64,000 nt of DNA from an uncultured Pelagibacteraceae bacterium (GTDB taxonomy: Bacteria; Pseudomonadota; Alphaproteobacteria; Pelagibacterales; Pelagibacteraceae). The stretch lies in the NCBI GenBank assembly GCA_902566315.1, contig CACFIL010000002.1:62001-126000 (forward strand). Reading direction: 5' to 3'. Each line of letters starts with the position of its first letter. Positions within the stretch are counted from its first letter, which is position 1. The notes under the pieces were generated by a model. That model did no database searches. It saw only the letters and a program-made list of their open reading frames with translations, and was not told the origin of the DNA. Shown here in pieces: positions 8,209 to 17,748 of the stretch. The position numbers were made by a program, and so were the translations under genes.

Positions 8209-9072
8209 ATGAATTTTAAAGACACTCTAGTTGCATCACTTGTTCCTATCTTTTTAGGTTTTGGTTTTGTAATTGCCAAACCTGCTTTTGAGTCTTTTCC
8301 TCCAATACTTCTAATGGGATTAAGATTTATTTTTGCTGCTTCTATTTTAATTTGGTGGTTTCCAATTCCAAAAGGTTTCTTAAAAAAAATTTTTATTGCT
8401 TCGTTTATAGCAAACACTTTGCAATATAGTATTACCTATACTGGTTTAAATTTTATTGATGCATCCGCAGCGGTATTATTAGTACAAACAGAAGTTCCAT
8501 TTGGAGTAATATTTGCTTTTTTCATGTTGAAAGAGAAACCAACTTTAAGAGCTTTGATTGGGATAGGAGTAGCATTTGTAGGAGTTTATATTTTAACTGG
8601 CTCACCTAATTTAGATGGAAAAATATTTGGTATCGCTCTTACGATTTTAGGTTCAGCAATATGGGCACTTGGCCAAGTAATTGTTAAACCTTTGAGTAAA
8701 GAAATTAATCCTTTAGCTTTAGTTGCGTGGCTTGCATTATTTTCTGGACCCACTTTAATTTTAATTTCTGCAGTAATTGAAGGTGATACCATATCATATC
8801 TATCAACTGCTAAATTTAATCATTGGTTAATAGCATTTTACATTGGATTTGTAATGCAACCTATAACTTATGGCTGCTTTTATTATGTTCTAAAAAATAA
8901 TCCATTATATAAAGTGTTACCCATAGTGACTATGGGTATACCACCGACTGGATTGCTTGCAGCAATTTTTTTATTAGGTGAGAAACCAACAAGTGAATTA
9001 TTTATTGGAGGAGTGGTAATAATATTTGGTGTCATAATGATATTATATAAAAAGAAAGAGGAGGTAAATTAA
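8209..9072 (+). CDS. DMT superfamily (EamA) permease
   Basis: An inner-membrane protein of 287 residues with about ten hydrophobic segments in two EamA halves. Each half has the usual internal signature (LVQTEVPFGVIFAFFMLKEKP in outline; the second half ends with LLGEKPTSELFIGGVVII). EamA proteins export or import small metabolites, and substrate cannot be read from sequence. The gene opens a plus-strand set and its stop codon overlaps the next start by one base, so transport is probably tied to the dehydrogenases that follow. It is one of five such permeases in this window. Confidence 0.85.
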   Translation: MNFKDTLVASLVPIFLGFGFVIAKPAFESFPPILLMGLRFIFAASILIWWFPIPKGFLKKIFIASFIANTLQYSITYTGLNFIDASAAVLLVQTEVPFGVIFAFFMLKEKPTLRALIGIGVAFVGVYILTGSPNLDGKIFGIALTILGSAIWALGQVIVKPLSKEINPLALVAWLALFSGPTLILISAVIEGDTISYLSTAKFNHWLIAFYIGFVMQPITYGCFYYVLKNNPLYKVLPIVTMGIPPTGLLAAIFLLGEKPTSELFIGGVVIIFGVIMILYKKKEEVN

Positions 9073-10013
9073 TGAACATAGGATTTATTGGTTTAGGAAA
9101 TGTTGGGGGAAAACTAGCTGGGAGTTTATTGAGGAATAAATTTAATTTAACAGTTAGAGATTTAGATAAAAATTTAACAAAACAATTTGAGAGCATGGGG
9201 GCTAAAATTGCAAAATCTGCTAAAGTGCTGGCTGAGGAAGTTGATTTAATAATAACTTGTCTTCCTTCTCCTGAAATTTGTGCAGAAGTGATGGAGGGAG
9301 AGAACGGAATTCTTGAAGGTATTTCAGAAAATAAAATATGGTTGGAAATGAGTACAACAGATGAGGCAGAGGTAAAAAGGATTGGTAGAAAAGTAATTGA
9401 AAAAAAGGCAATACCCTTAGATGGTCCAGTAAGTGGTGGATGCCATAGAGCAGCGTCAGGAAATATAGCAATATTTGTTGGTGGAGAAAGAGTTGCATTT
9501 GAAAAGATATTACCTGCCTTAACTGTAATGGGGCGTAAAATATTACATACAGGGGAATTAGGCACTGCTTCTGTCCTTAAAGTAATTACAAATTATTTAG
9601 CCTCTACACATTTGGTTGCCCTTGGGGAGGCATGGACAATAGCTAAAAAGTCAAATCTAGATCTTGCAAAAACCTACAAAGGAATTGCTGTTTCCTCAGG
9701 TAATTCATTTGTTCATGAAACCGAGAGCCAAGTCATATTAAATGGTTCTTATAATATAAATTTTACGATGGACCTTGTCTTAAAAGATACAGGTCTATTT
9801 GATGAGCTCGCAAAAAAATTAAATGCGCCTTTAGAAATTTCCCCTAAGATAGTTGAAATATTTAAAGATGGTCAAAAAAAATACGGCTCAAGAGCCTGGT
9901 CATCTATGATAGTAAAAAGAATGGAAGATTTAAATAAGATTAATTTTAGAGCTGAAGGGTTTCCCAAGGAGTTAACTGATATTGAGCCTGAAGAAAAAGG
10001 TTATGAAATTTAA
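9072..10013 (+). CDS. NAD(P)-dependent beta-hydroxyacid dehydrogenase (3-hydroxyisobutyrate dehydrogenase family)
   Basis: A 313-residue soluble oxidoreductase. The N-terminal Rossmann motif is GLGNVG at residues 8-13. The family substrate motif DGPVSGG is at 117-123, and the catalytic lysine is K170 in SVLKVITNYL. These enzymes oxidise 3-hydroxy acids or reduce semialdehydes such as tartronate, succinate or methylmalonate semialdehyde. It overlaps the permease gene upstream by one base and is followed by an aldehyde dehydrogenase after 21 bases, which suggests sequential alcohol and aldehyde oxidation. Exact substrate is unknown. Confidence 0.85.
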   Translation: MNIGFIGLGNVGGKLAGSLLRNKFNLTVRDLDKNLTKQFESMGAKIAKSAKVLAEEVDLIITCLPSPEICAEVMEGENGILEGISENKIWLEMSTTDEAEVKRIGRKVIEKKAIPLDGPVSGGCHRAASGNIAIFVGGERVAFEKILPALTVMGRKILHTGELGTASVLKVITNYLASTHLVALGEAWTIAKKSNLDLAKTYKGIAVSSGNSFVHETESQVILNGSYNINFTMDLVLKDTGLFDELAKKLNAPLEISPKIVEIFKDGQKKYGSRAWSSMIVKRMEDLNKINFRAEGFPKELTDIEPEEKGYEI

Positions 10014-10034
10014 ATTCTGTGTTAAAGTACATTT

Positions 10035-11465
10035 ATGATTGAAAAGAAAAATTTTTATATAAACGGAAAATGGGTTGCTCCAGTCAAAGTTAATGACTTT
10101 GATGTAATTGATCCATCAACTGAAGAGGCTTTTGCTGTAATTTCTCTAGGATCTAAAGAGGATACTGATAAAGCTGTAATTGCTGCTAAAGAAGCATTTG
10201 AAACCTGGAAAGAAACTTCGAAAGAAGAGAGAGTAGAGTTATTAGAAAAATTTTGTGAAATTTATAATAGAAGATGGGATGAAATGGTTGAAGCACAATC
10301 AATGGAAATGGGTGCACCATTAGATTTTGCATCAGAGACTCATACTAAAATGGGAGCAGATATATCTAAAAATGTAATAGATATTTTAAAAAATTTTAAT
10401 TTTGAACATCAGTTTGATCCAAAATCAAACAATCAAATCAGATATGAGCCAATTGGAGTTTGTGGATTAATAACGCCATGGAATTATCCAATGAACCAAA
10501 TAGTGCTTAAGGTAATACCAGCACTTGCAGCTGGTTGCACAATGATTTTAAAACCGTCAGAAGTGGCTCCAGTATCAGGCGTTTTATTTGCAGAAATAAT
10601 TGACGAAGCTGGGTTTCCTCCAGGTGTATTCAATTTAATAAATGGTAATGGAGAAGTAGTTGGAAATCATATATCTGGTCACCCGGATATTGATATGGTT
10701 TCATTTACAGGATCTACAAGAGCAGGAAAACTGATACAGAAAAATGCAGCTGATACAATTAAAAAAGTTACACTTGAACTTGGCGGTAAAGGTGGAAATA
10801 TAGTATTTGAGGACTCTTATCCAGATGCTGTTAGAGATGGAGTAAGAACTATAATGAGTAACACTGGACAGTCTTGTGATGCTCCAACACGAATGCTAGT
10901 TCAAAGATCAATTTATGATAGAGCAGTAAAAGAAGCTGTAGATGAAGCAAATAAAATTAAAGTAGATGTGGCATCTAAAAAAGGTGATCACATTGGACCT
11001 GTAGTATCCAAAGTTCAATATGATAAAGTTATAAATCTTATAAATGAGGGAATTAAAGAAGGTGCAACTTTAGCTGCCGGTGGACCTGATCTACCAAATG
11101 GTCTAAATAAGGGGTATTTTGTTAAACCAACAATTTTTACTGATGTAAACAACGATATGAAAATTGCTAGAGAAGAAATATTTGGTCCAGTACTTTCAAT
11201 TATTCCATTTGATACTGAAGAAGAGGCAATAAAAATCACAAACGATACTTCTTACGGATTAGGTAACTATTTACAAACTGAGGATAAAGAAAAAGCGCAA
11301 AGAGTAGCTAGAAAAGTAAGAGCAGGAACAGTTTATATCAATGGCCAAGGAGCCGAAACTGGAGCACCTTTTGGAGGATTTAAGCAATCAGGAAATGGTC
11401 GTGAGGGTGGACTATGGGGATTTACTGAATACCTAGAGGTTAAAGCAATTACTGGTTGGAATTAA
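10035..11465 (+). CDS. Aldehyde dehydrogenase (NAD+)
   Basis: A 476-residue aldehyde dehydrogenase of the main superfamily. It has ITPWNYPMNQ, the KPSEVAP cofactor lysine segment, FTGSTRAGK, the general base E248 in LELGGKGGN and the nucleophile C281 in NTGQSCDAPTR, so it should be active. It oxidises an aldehyde to a carboxylic acid, and its neighbours (hydroxyacid dehydrogenase upstream, VOC protein and homocysteine methyltransferase downstream) do not fix the substrate. It is a candidate for 4-trimethylaminobutyraldehyde or an ectoine-derived semialdehyde, but this is speculation. Confidence 0.88.
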   Translation: MIEKKNFYINGKWVAPVKVNDFDVIDPSTEEAFAVISLGSKEDTDKAVIAAKEAFETWKETSKEERVELLEKFCEIYNRRWDEMVEAQSMEMGAPLDFASETHTKMGADISKNVIDILKNFNFEHQFDPKSNNQIRYEPIGVCGLITPWNYPMNQIVLKVIPALAAGCTMILKPSEVAPVSGVLFAEIIDEAGFPPGVFNLINGNGEVVGNHISGHPDIDMVSFTGSTRAGKLIQKNAADTIKKVTLELGGKGGNIVFEDSYPDAVRDGVRTIMSNTGQSCDAPTRMLVQRSIYDRAVKEAVDEANKIKVDVASKKGDHIGPVVSKVQYDKVINLINEGIKEGATLAAGGPDLPNGLNKGYFVKPTIFTDVNNDMKIAREEIFGPVLSIIPFDTEEEAIKITNDTSYGLGNYLQTEDKEKAQRVARKVRAGTVYINGQGAETGAPFGGFKQSGNGREGGLWGFTEYLEVKAITGWN

Positions 11466-11495
11466 AAAATTATATTCAAAATAATTGAGGTTAAG

Positions 11496-11882
11496 ATGAT
11501 TGGTTATGTAATGGTGGGAACAAACAATTTAGATGCTGCCATTAAATTTTATGATGAAGTTTTGAAAGTTATTGGGCTAACAAGAAACGAAACTGTAGAA
11601 AATGATTATGCCGCATATGGAAAGCAAAATACAAACGAAATAGAGTTTTACATTACAAAACCGTTTAATAAAAAAGAAGCAACTTTTGGAAATGGAACAC
11701 AAATATCATTTATAACATCTTCGAGAGTTATTGTTGATAGATTTCACGAAACAGGACTAAAAGCTGGAGGTACTAGCGAAGGATCAGGAGGTGAACGACC
11801 GGAAGGATCGGGAGTTTATTATTCTTATGTACGTGATCTTGATGGAAATAAAATTTGCACCTTCACAAATAGCAAAGAATAA
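11496..11882 (+). CDS. VOC (glyoxalase/dioxygenase fold) protein
   Basis: A 128-residue vicinal-oxygen-chelate domain protein. It shows the family pattern of an N-terminal MVGTNNLDAAIKFYDEVL helix and a C-terminal YYSYVRDLDGNKICTF strand, the usual end of glyoxalase-like domains. A short Shine-Dalgarno (GAGG) precedes the ATG. Many VOC proteins bind a divalent metal, but I cannot assign the ligands or substrate here. It sits between the aldehyde dehydrogenase and a homocysteine methyltransferase and is probably part of the same transcript. Confidence 0.8.
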   Translation: MIGYVMVGTNNLDAAIKFYDEVLKVIGLTRNETVENDYAAYGKQNTNEIEFYITKPFNKKEATFGNGTQISFITSSRVIVDRFHETGLKAGGTSEGSGGERPEGSGVYYSYVRDLDGNKICTFTNSKE

Positions 11883-11886
11883 TACT

Positions 11887-12801
11887 ATGTCTTATTCAAT
11901 AATTCATGAAAAATTAGAAAATAATAAAACTATTATTTTAGATGGTGGAATGGGCGCTGAATTAGAAAAGAATGGCGCTAAAATGGATGAAAAAATGTGG
12001 TGTGGAAAATGCTCAGTAGATCAACCAGAATTAGTAAGAAAAATTCATGAAGATTATATCAATGCGGGTGCTGATGTAATAACGACTAATACATATAGTA
12101 CTACACCTATATCGATGAGACAGTATGGTTATGAAGACTCGATAGAGGATTTTAATAAAAAAAGTGTTCAAGTTGCAAAAGAGGCAATTAAAAATTCAAA
12201 GAAAGATGTTGCTCTTGCTGGAAGCGTTTCAACTTTTGGTAATTTTTATAAACTTGGAGTTAAAGCAATGGTACCTGGCTTTGATGAACAACTAAAAATT
12301 TTATCAGGTGAAGGAGTAGATCTAATCATTTTAGAGGCTATGTCTTCTCAGGCTGATATAGTGGAAACAATGTTAAACTGTTCTACAAAAATAAGTATAC
12401 CAGTTTGGTTGTCAGTATCATGTGTAACGAATGATCAAAATCAAATAATGCTCGGGTACAACGATTCAATTGACTCTGATACTAATATTTATGAAAATTT
12501 TGAAATATCTATTAATAATTTTAAAAAAATTCATAACGGTCCAATTTTAGTAGCTCACTCTGATATTAAAACTACAGGCAAGGCAATAAAAACTGCTAGA
12601 GAAAATTTTGATGGAGTTATAGGAGCGTATCCAAATAAAGGATATTATGAAAAACCACATTGGAGATTTATAGATGACATGACTCCTGATGATTATTTAA
12701 ATGAGGTAAAAACGTGGATTAAAGATGGAGCTCAAATTATAGGTGGCTGTTGTGGAATAGGAGTTGATGAAATTAAAGCCATTTCAATTTTAAAAAACTA
12801 A
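11887..12801 (+). CDS. Homocysteine S-methyltransferase family protein
   Basis: A Zn-dependent methyltransferase of 304 residues that makes methionine from homocysteine using a methylated donor (S-methylmethionine, betaine or DMSP in known members). The zinc cysteines are C179 (SVSCVTN) and the pair C288-C289 in GGCCG; the opening strand LDGGMGAELEKNG is typical. I start it at the ATG at 11887, just after the VOC stop codon; a longer frame from 11791 would overlap the VOC gene by 92 bases and adds no family-like sequence. A second family member lies at 14435-15424. At ~300 residues it is closer to MmuM than to ~400-residue BHMT, so the donor is open. Confidence 0.85.
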   Translation: MSYSIIHEKLENNKTIILDGGMGAELEKNGAKMDEKMWCGKCSVDQPELVRKIHEDYINAGADVITTNTYSTTPISMRQYGYEDSIEDFNKKSVQVAKEAIKNSKKDVALAGSVSTFGNFYKLGVKAMVPGFDEQLKILSGEGVDLIILEAMSSQADIVETMLNCSTKISIPVWLSVSCVTNDQNQIMLGYNDSIDSDTNIYENFEISINNFKKIHNGPILVAHSDIKTTGKAIKTARENFDGVIGAYPNKGYYEKPHWRFIDDMTPDDYLNEVKTWIKDGAQIIGGCCGIGVDEIKAISILKN

Positions 12802-12819
12802 AGTATAAATTAATAAATA

Positions 12820-13272
12820 ATGAAGACATTTATTGGCGGTATTGGCTGTTTTTGGGATGAAACTAAGTACGAAGGTATTGAAGGTATAATCTCTACAGAA
12901 TGTGGTTACTGTGGAGGGGATGATCCCAATGTAACTTATAAAGCTGTGTGCGGTGGTGACACTGGCCATATTGAAGTAGTAAAAGTTCAATATGATGAAA
13001 AAGAAAAATCGTATGAGGACATGGTTAATCTATTTTTTGAATTGCACGACTCTACACAAGTAAACCGACAAGGTACATATGTGGGTATTCAATATAGATC
13101 AGAAATATTTTATAATACTGATGAAGAAAAAAAGATTGCTGAAAAAGTATTAAATGAAGTTAACAAAAAATTAGATGGTAAGGTATCAACAAAAATATCC
13201 AAGGAAAAAAATTATTGTAAAGCAGAAGGGTATCATCAAAAATACGAACAAAAAAAATCTTTAAAATATTGA
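12820..13272 (+). CDS. msrA: Peptide methionine sulfoxide reductase A
   Basis: A 150-residue MsrA that reduces methionine-S-sulfoxide in proteins. The catalytic motif is near the N-terminus: GCFWDE with C10 as nucleophile and an acidic residue at E14. TECGYCGGD, GHIEVVKVQYD and the ending YCKAEGYHQKY are also family landmarks, the last providing a resolving cysteine. No signal peptide, so cytoplasmic. It follows the homocysteine methyltransferase by 18 bases, and its stop codon overlaps the next gene's TTG start. Confidence 0.92.
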   Translation: MKTFIGGIGCFWDETKYEGIEGIISTECGYCGGDDPNVTYKAVCGGDTGHIEVVKVQYDEKEKSYEDMVNLFFELHDSTQVNRQGTYVGIQYRSEIFYNTDEEKKIAEKVLNEVNKKLDGKVSTKISKEKNYCKAEGYHQKYEQKKSLKY

Positions 13273-14426
13273 AAATAAAAAAATTAACTTCTGTTAAAAA
13301 CCCTGAATTAAAAACAATTAGAGATAATAAGGCTTCATGGAATCTTCCAAAAACTAGAAGATTTGGTTATAGAAATTTACATAAAATAAATAGGTACAGT
13401 CTTTATCTGAGATCTGATCTAGTATTAAAACTAAAGTCAGAACCTAATAATAAAATTAGTAAAATACCATTGGTTAAAAAAATGATCAAAAATAAATCTT
13501 TTTGCTCATTAATCGTTGGCAAAGGTCAAAATATATTATTTGAAAAATATGCTAAAGATTTCAAAAGGAATCAACCGCAGACAATAATGTCAATAACTAA
13601 AATGTTTGTTAACTTATTTGTAGGTGAACTTGTTAAAAATAAATCAATAAATTTGAATAAAAAAGTTTCACATTATTTGCCTAAAATTGGAAGTGGTTAC
13701 GCTGAAGCAAAAATACAAGATGTTTTGAATATGAATATTATAAATTCCTATACCGAAGATTATACTAAAGCATATTCTTCTTCATTTTTACATGAGCCAG
13801 TTGGAGGTTGGAGACTACCAAAAAATTTAAAATATCATTTAAGCCAAGAGGAATATTTAAATTCAATTAAAAAAATTAAAAACAAAAGTTTAATTAATAG
13901 ATCTGAATATGCATTTTACAAATCTGCAAATACTGATGTAGTAGGATTAATTATAGAAAAGGTGAGTGGAAGAACTTTAAGAGATTGGGTATTGTCGGCT
14001 GTTGAAGCTGCTGGCTTTGAAGAAGGCTTGTATATTGCTTCTGATAGATATGGGATGCCTTGGATGTCTGGTGGTGGTTGTTTAATTGCTAGGGATTTTT
14101 TAAGAATGGGTTTGCTTTTTGCTAGAAAAGGTAAGGGGGTTGGAAATAGAAAAGTTGGATCATCTTTTTATTTTGACAAAACAATTAAAAATTTAGGACC
14201 TAAATACATGGAATTATCAAAAAATAAATATTTGTATTACTCAAATTCAACAATGGTGTCAGGTAACATGATTGGACACTCTGGATATGGAGGTCAGTTT
14301 TTGGCAACAAATTTTAAAACCGGCAAAGTTGCAGCATTTTTTTCAGTATTGGAAACAAAATCTGCAACAAAAGAGAGTTATAAAGTTGATATGATTAATA
14401 TGTTGATAAACTTAGTTAACAATTAA
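13269..14426 (+). CDS. Serine hydrolase, beta-lactamase class C/NylB-like
   Basis: A 385-residue serine hydrolase with the penicillin-binding-like fold. The catalytic S-x-x-K is S108-I-T-K111, and the conserved tyrosine is Y217 in YAFYKSANTD, as in 6-aminohexanoate-dimer hydrolase NylB and related esterases/amidases. HSGYGGQF near the C-terminus matches the third box. The start is TTG, overlapping the MsrA stop as TTGA; the first ~70 residues (ASWNLPKTRRFGYRNLH) belong to this subfamily, so a later ATG would cut real sequence. No signal peptide. Substrate unknown; the small spacing to MsrA suggests co-transcription only. Confidence 0.78.
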   Translation: MKIKKLTSVKNPELKTIRDNKASWNLPKTRRFGYRNLHKINRYSLYLRSDLVLKLKSEPNNKISKIPLVKKMIKNKSFCSLIVGKGQNILFEKYAKDFKRNQPQTIMSITKMFVNLFVGELVKNKSINLNKKVSHYLPKIGSGYAEAKIQDVLNMNIINSYTEDYTKAYSSSFLHEPVGGWRLPKNLKYHLSQEEYLNSIKKIKNKSLINRSEYAFYKSANTDVVGLIIEKVSGRTLRDWVLSAVEAAGFEEGLYIASDRYGMPWMSGGGCLIARDFLRMGLLFARKGKGVGNRKVGSSFYFDKTIKNLGPKYMELSKNKYLYYSNSTMVSGNMIGHSGYGGQFLATNFKTGKVAAFFSVLETKSATKESYKVDMINMLINLVNN

Positions 14427-14434
14427 TATTAAAA

Positions 14435-15424
14435 TTAAGAGTACCTTGATATTAATTTTTTAAGATGATTATCTGTAACACCACAACACCCTCCAATAAT
14501 TTGAATTTGGTCATCAATTAGTTTTCCACATTCATTAGTGAATTCATCCTCTGTGTAGGTCACTATTGCCTTATGCGTTTTTGTATCAAACTTATGTATT
14601 TCTGGATAAAACATAATTGGACCCTGCCAATTATTTTTAATCACCTTCAATCCATCAAAGGCATCAACAAGCCAAGTATGCATAATGCCATAAACATCTC
14701 CACCGATATTTGTTAGAGATTTAATTATATCATCTAAAAGAACAATCTTATCATCAGGAATAAATTTTGGTTGCTCTTTGTATATACTTTCATCATAAAT
14801 AAGTGATTTTTCTTTTTCAGCTCTAAAATTTCTTCCAATAACATTATTATCAAACTTGCTTGTACAGCAACTTAGTCCAACCCAAACTGGTAAACCAGTA
14901 TCTAATGCAGAGTTAAGTAAGATTTTTGAGTGATCTATATCTAATATCATTTCTAGAATTAAAAGATCGACTCCCTCTTCTTTTAAGATTTTAGCAGCCT
15001 CTTTATAATTTCTCTCTTCCTCTCTAAATGTAGGTATGTACTTTGGATCTGGAACAAATTCATTTTCTTTTAATGAGAAAAAATTCGACATACTCCCTGC
15101 TATTCCAACTATATTTTCTTTCCCCTTATTCTTAATTGCCTTTTTGGCTATTTCGACAGATCTAACAATAAACTCCTTTGTTTCATCACCTCTATTAATA
15201 CTATTCATATTGTGTCTTGTAGTGCTAAAGGTATTTGCTGTAATAAGATCACAGCCTGCATCCATAAAATTTTCATGAACTTGTCTCACAATTTCTGGCG
15301 CTGTAATTGTTGTTAATGCAGAAAAAGCTGGCGTCATCTCGCCTCCTAAGTTTGCAATCTCAGAACCATTTCCACCATCTAAGAATATTTTTGAATTTGA
15401 TTTAAACTTTTCTTTAAACAGCAT
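14435..15424 (-). CDS. Homocysteine S-methyltransferase family protein (second copy)
   Basis: A 329-residue paralog of the product of 11887-12801. The zinc site is intact: C186/C187 in VGLSCCTSK and C313-C314 in GGCCGVTD. The opening IFLDGGNGSEIANLG matches the family's first strand. It is the last gene of a minus-strand set after a DMT permease that ends one base before it. It converges on the serine-hydrolase gene with eight bases between and no terminator. Having two diverged copies near carnitine and betaine genes suggests use of different methyl donors, but nothing in the sequence identifies them. Confidence 0.83.
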   Translation of the reverse strand: MLFKEKFKSNSKIFLDGGNGSEIANLGGEMTPAFSALTTITAPEIVRQVHENFMDAGCDLITANTFSTTRHNMNSINRGDETKEFIVRSVEIAKKAIKNKGKENIVGIAGSMSNFFSLKENEFVPDPKYIPTFREEERNYKEAAKILKEEGVDLLILEMILDIDHSKILLNSALDTGLPVWVGLSCCTSKFDNNVIGRNFRAEKEKSLIYDESIYKEQPKFIPDDKIVLLDDIIKSLTNIGGDVYGIMHTWLVDAFDGLKVIKNNWQGPIMFYPEIHKFDTKTHKAIVTYTEDEFTNECGKLIDDQIQIIGGCCGVTDNHLKKLISRYS

Positions 15425-16318
15425 CTATTTTTCTTCTTTTGGTGCTAGAACAACAGCTAATACTCCTCCTACAACAATCATTGTACTTCCAACAACTTCT
15501 CTCCAACCAAATGTTTCATCAGTCAGAATGCCAGCTGATATAACTCCAACTACTATTTCGCTTAAATATAATATTGCACAAAGGCCTGCACCTAAAACAG
15601 ATGGAGACCACATTATAACTACTCCAGTAGGAATAAAATAAAACACTGAAATAAGAACTAAAAAAGTAAACATTGATGCAAAAGCTTCAATGGGTGGCAT
15701 AGGTCCTAAGTAATCTTTTAAAATAAAGCCAGCAAAAATATTAAATATTGTCCCATAAACGAAGAAAGAAAAGATTACAGGAAAGACACCGTCTGTTTTG
15801 GAAATTTCTAAACGCACTAACCCAGCCCCAAATAGCACACCTCCTAGTAATGCCAGCCAATCTCCTGCATTTTGTGGTAATGGTAAGATATTAGATTGAC
15901 TGAAAACTACCCACAAACCCCCAAGTGCTAAGCTTAAAGTTAAAACTCTTTCTAAACCTGGTCTTTTTTTTAAAAAATATATTTCAAAAATAGTCGTCCA
16001 GACAGGTATCATGTAAAACATGATCAATGCTCGTACGACATCTGTAAGTAAGAAACTTAATGCGTAACATATAAAACCACTACCAGTTAAAAAACCAACA
16101 AAAGGTATTTCTAAACCAGATGTACGACCTTTATACTTTCTCCACAAAGAGATGGGTGTAAGTAATAAAATTCCGATCATCATTTGAGAAATTGTCCCCC
16201 AACCTCCAGTAAGTCCCCCATCTTCTAAAATTCTTTGAGGAAGCCAATAAACTCCCCATGATCCGGCAGCTATTGCTAATGCAAAAGCTATTTTAAAATG
16301 ATGTTTGTGTCTGACCAT
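15425..16318 (-). CDS. DMT superfamily (EamA) permease
   Basis: An inner-membrane protein of 297 residues with about ten hydrophobic segments in two EamA repeats. The first half has the segment ALIMFYMIPVWTTIFEIYFL and the second ends at GVISAGILTDETFGWREVVG. Its ATG overlaps the amidase stop by one base, and its stop directly abuts the downstream methyltransferase gene, so the four-gene set is probably one transcript. Likely carries a substrate or product of the amidase, alcohol dehydrogenase or methyltransferase steps; substrate unknown. Confidence 0.85.
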   Translation of the reverse strand: MVRHKHHFKIAFALAIAAGSWGVYWLPQRILEDGGLTGGWGTISQMMIGILLLTPISLWRKYKGRTSGLEIPFVGFLTGSGFICYALSFLLTDVVRALIMFYMIPVWTTIFEIYFLKKRPGLERVLTLSLALGGLWVVFSQSNILPLPQNAGDWLALLGGVLFGAGLVRLEISKTDGVFPVIFSFFVYGTIFNIFAGFILKDYLGPMPPIEAFASMFTFLVLISVFYFIPTGVVIMWSPSVLGAGLCAILYLSEIVVGVISAGILTDETFGWREVVGSTMIVVGGVLAVVLAPKEEK

Positions 16319-17736
16319 TAGTTTAATTTTGGTTTAATTTTAGAAAAATTAAAAATTTCTTCATATCTTTTTGCAAAAGATATCACTTTTAAATCTTCTT
16401 TTTCTTTTGCTATAATTTGAATACCTATTGGAAATCCATCTTTATTAAAGCCAATAGGTAAAGAAATTGATGGCAAGTAAAAAAGACTAGCGAATATATG
16501 TATTTCAATCCATCTATGATAAGTGTCCATTAATTTTTCATTAATTTTTTCTGGGTGTCTTAAATTTTTATCAAAAGGAAATGATTGTTGAGATGGTAAA
16601 GCTAAAAAATCAAAATCACCAAACAATCTATTTACATCATTTGATAATTCAATTCTTAAGTTAAGAGCAGATTTTACATCTTCCTCTTTGAGCTTGATAC
16701 CTTTATTGTATTCCCATAACGCCTGTGGGGTCATTTCGTTAACATCTTTGATATTCATTGTATTAATATCCTCATAAATACTTTTTGCTCTTAATGTGCC
16801 CCAGCAATTCCATAATTTATGAGCATCTATTTTTGGTTTTAAGTTTTCAATTATAATTTTATGCTTTTCAAGATTGTTTAGTTGTTTGTTACTTATCTCA
16901 ATTATCTCAGGATCATATTGATAATTACCATTCATCTCAGACAACCATCCAATTTTTATTTTTGAAAATTCATGGTCACTTAAATTGACCTCGCTAAAAG
17001 AATTATCTAAACTGAAAGAAATTGGATCTTCTTTATGTTCTCCAGTTATAACATCTAAAAGAATAGACATATCATCAGGTGTTCTTGCAAGACACCCTGG
17101 TGTTGAAATAACCGGAAGACTTTTCTTTTTTTCATTTGTTCGATAATCGGGAAGTAATCCTGGTGTTGGTCTAAAACCATAGACATTTGCGTACGCAGCA
17201 GGTGTTCTACAAGAACCCATCATATCTGTACCATCAGCAAATGGCAGTAAATTTGCTGCGACTGCAACACCAGCTCCACCACTTGATCCACCAGATGATT
17301 GACTATTTCCATAAATGTTTGGTGTAATTCCAAATAATCTGTTCGCTGTATGAGCGCCCACTCCTAATTCAGCAGTGTTTGTTTTTCCAATTATTATTCC
17401 GCCGGCATCTATTTGACGATCAACAATTATAGAATTTTTTTTTGGAAAATAATCTTTATATCCAGGAAAACCATAAGTGGTTGGAAAACCAACTACATCT
17501 AGTAAATCTTTAGAGGCAAGAGGTAAGCCAAATAACGGCTTATTCTCGTCAAAATTTTTGTCTTTAATCTCAGCTTCTTTAATTATTTCTTCTTCATCCT
17601 TAATTGAAACAATAGCATTCAAAGATGGATTAAATTTTTTTATTCTTTCAAAATATAAGCCAACTATTTCTTTTACTGAAACATCCTTTTTCTTAATTAA
17701 AGAAATAATTTCTCTAACTGATTTATTTTCAAGCAT
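16318..17736 (-). CDS. Amidase (amidase signature family)
   Basis: A 472-residue amidohydrolase with the Ser-cisSer-Lys triad: K76 in PLASKDLLDV, cis-Ser in SSGGSSGGAG near 151, and nucleophile S175 in GTDMMGSCRTPA. The family usually reads GTDTGGSIR or GTDMGGS, so this is a mild variant. These enzymes hydrolyse amides, and some act in GatCAB on tRNA; the single-gene setting beside an alcohol dehydrogenase and permease argues for a catabolic role, not GatA. Coupled by one-base overlap to the DMT permease gene downstream. Confidence 0.87.
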   Translation of the reverse strand: MLENKSVREIISLIKKKDVSVKEIVGLYFERIKKFNPSLNAIVSIKDEEEIIKEAEIKDKNFDENKPLFGLPLASKDLLDVVGFPTTYGFPGYKDYFPKKNSIIVDRQIDAGGIIIGKTNTAELGVGAHTANRLFGITPNIYGNSQSSGGSSGGAGVAVAANLLPFADGTDMMGSCRTPAAYANVYGFRPTPGLLPDYRTNEKKKSLPVISTPGCLARTPDDMSILLDVITGEHKEDPISFSLDNSFSEVNLSDHEFSKIKIGWLSEMNGNYQYDPEIIEISNKQLNNLEKHKIIIENLKPKIDAHKLWNCWGTLRAKSIYEDINTMNIKDVNEMTPQALWEYNKGIKLKEEDVKSALNLRIELSNDVNRLFGDFDFLALPSQQSFPFDKNLRHPEKINEKLMDTYHRWIEIHIFASLFYLPSISLPIGFNKDGFPIGIQIIAKEKEDLKVISFAKRYEEIFNFSKIKPKLN

Positions 17737-17748
17737 GAGAATTTACTA

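Noticed and set aside
11791..11886. Longer start for the first homocysteine methyltransferase, overlapping the VOC gene.
   Set aside because: The overlap of 92 bases adds no family-like sequence; the ATG at 11887 follows the VOC stop directly.
16318..17736. GatA subunit of the tRNA amidotransferase.
   Set aside because: No gatB or gatC nearby, and it is coupled to a permease and an alcohol dehydrogenase.
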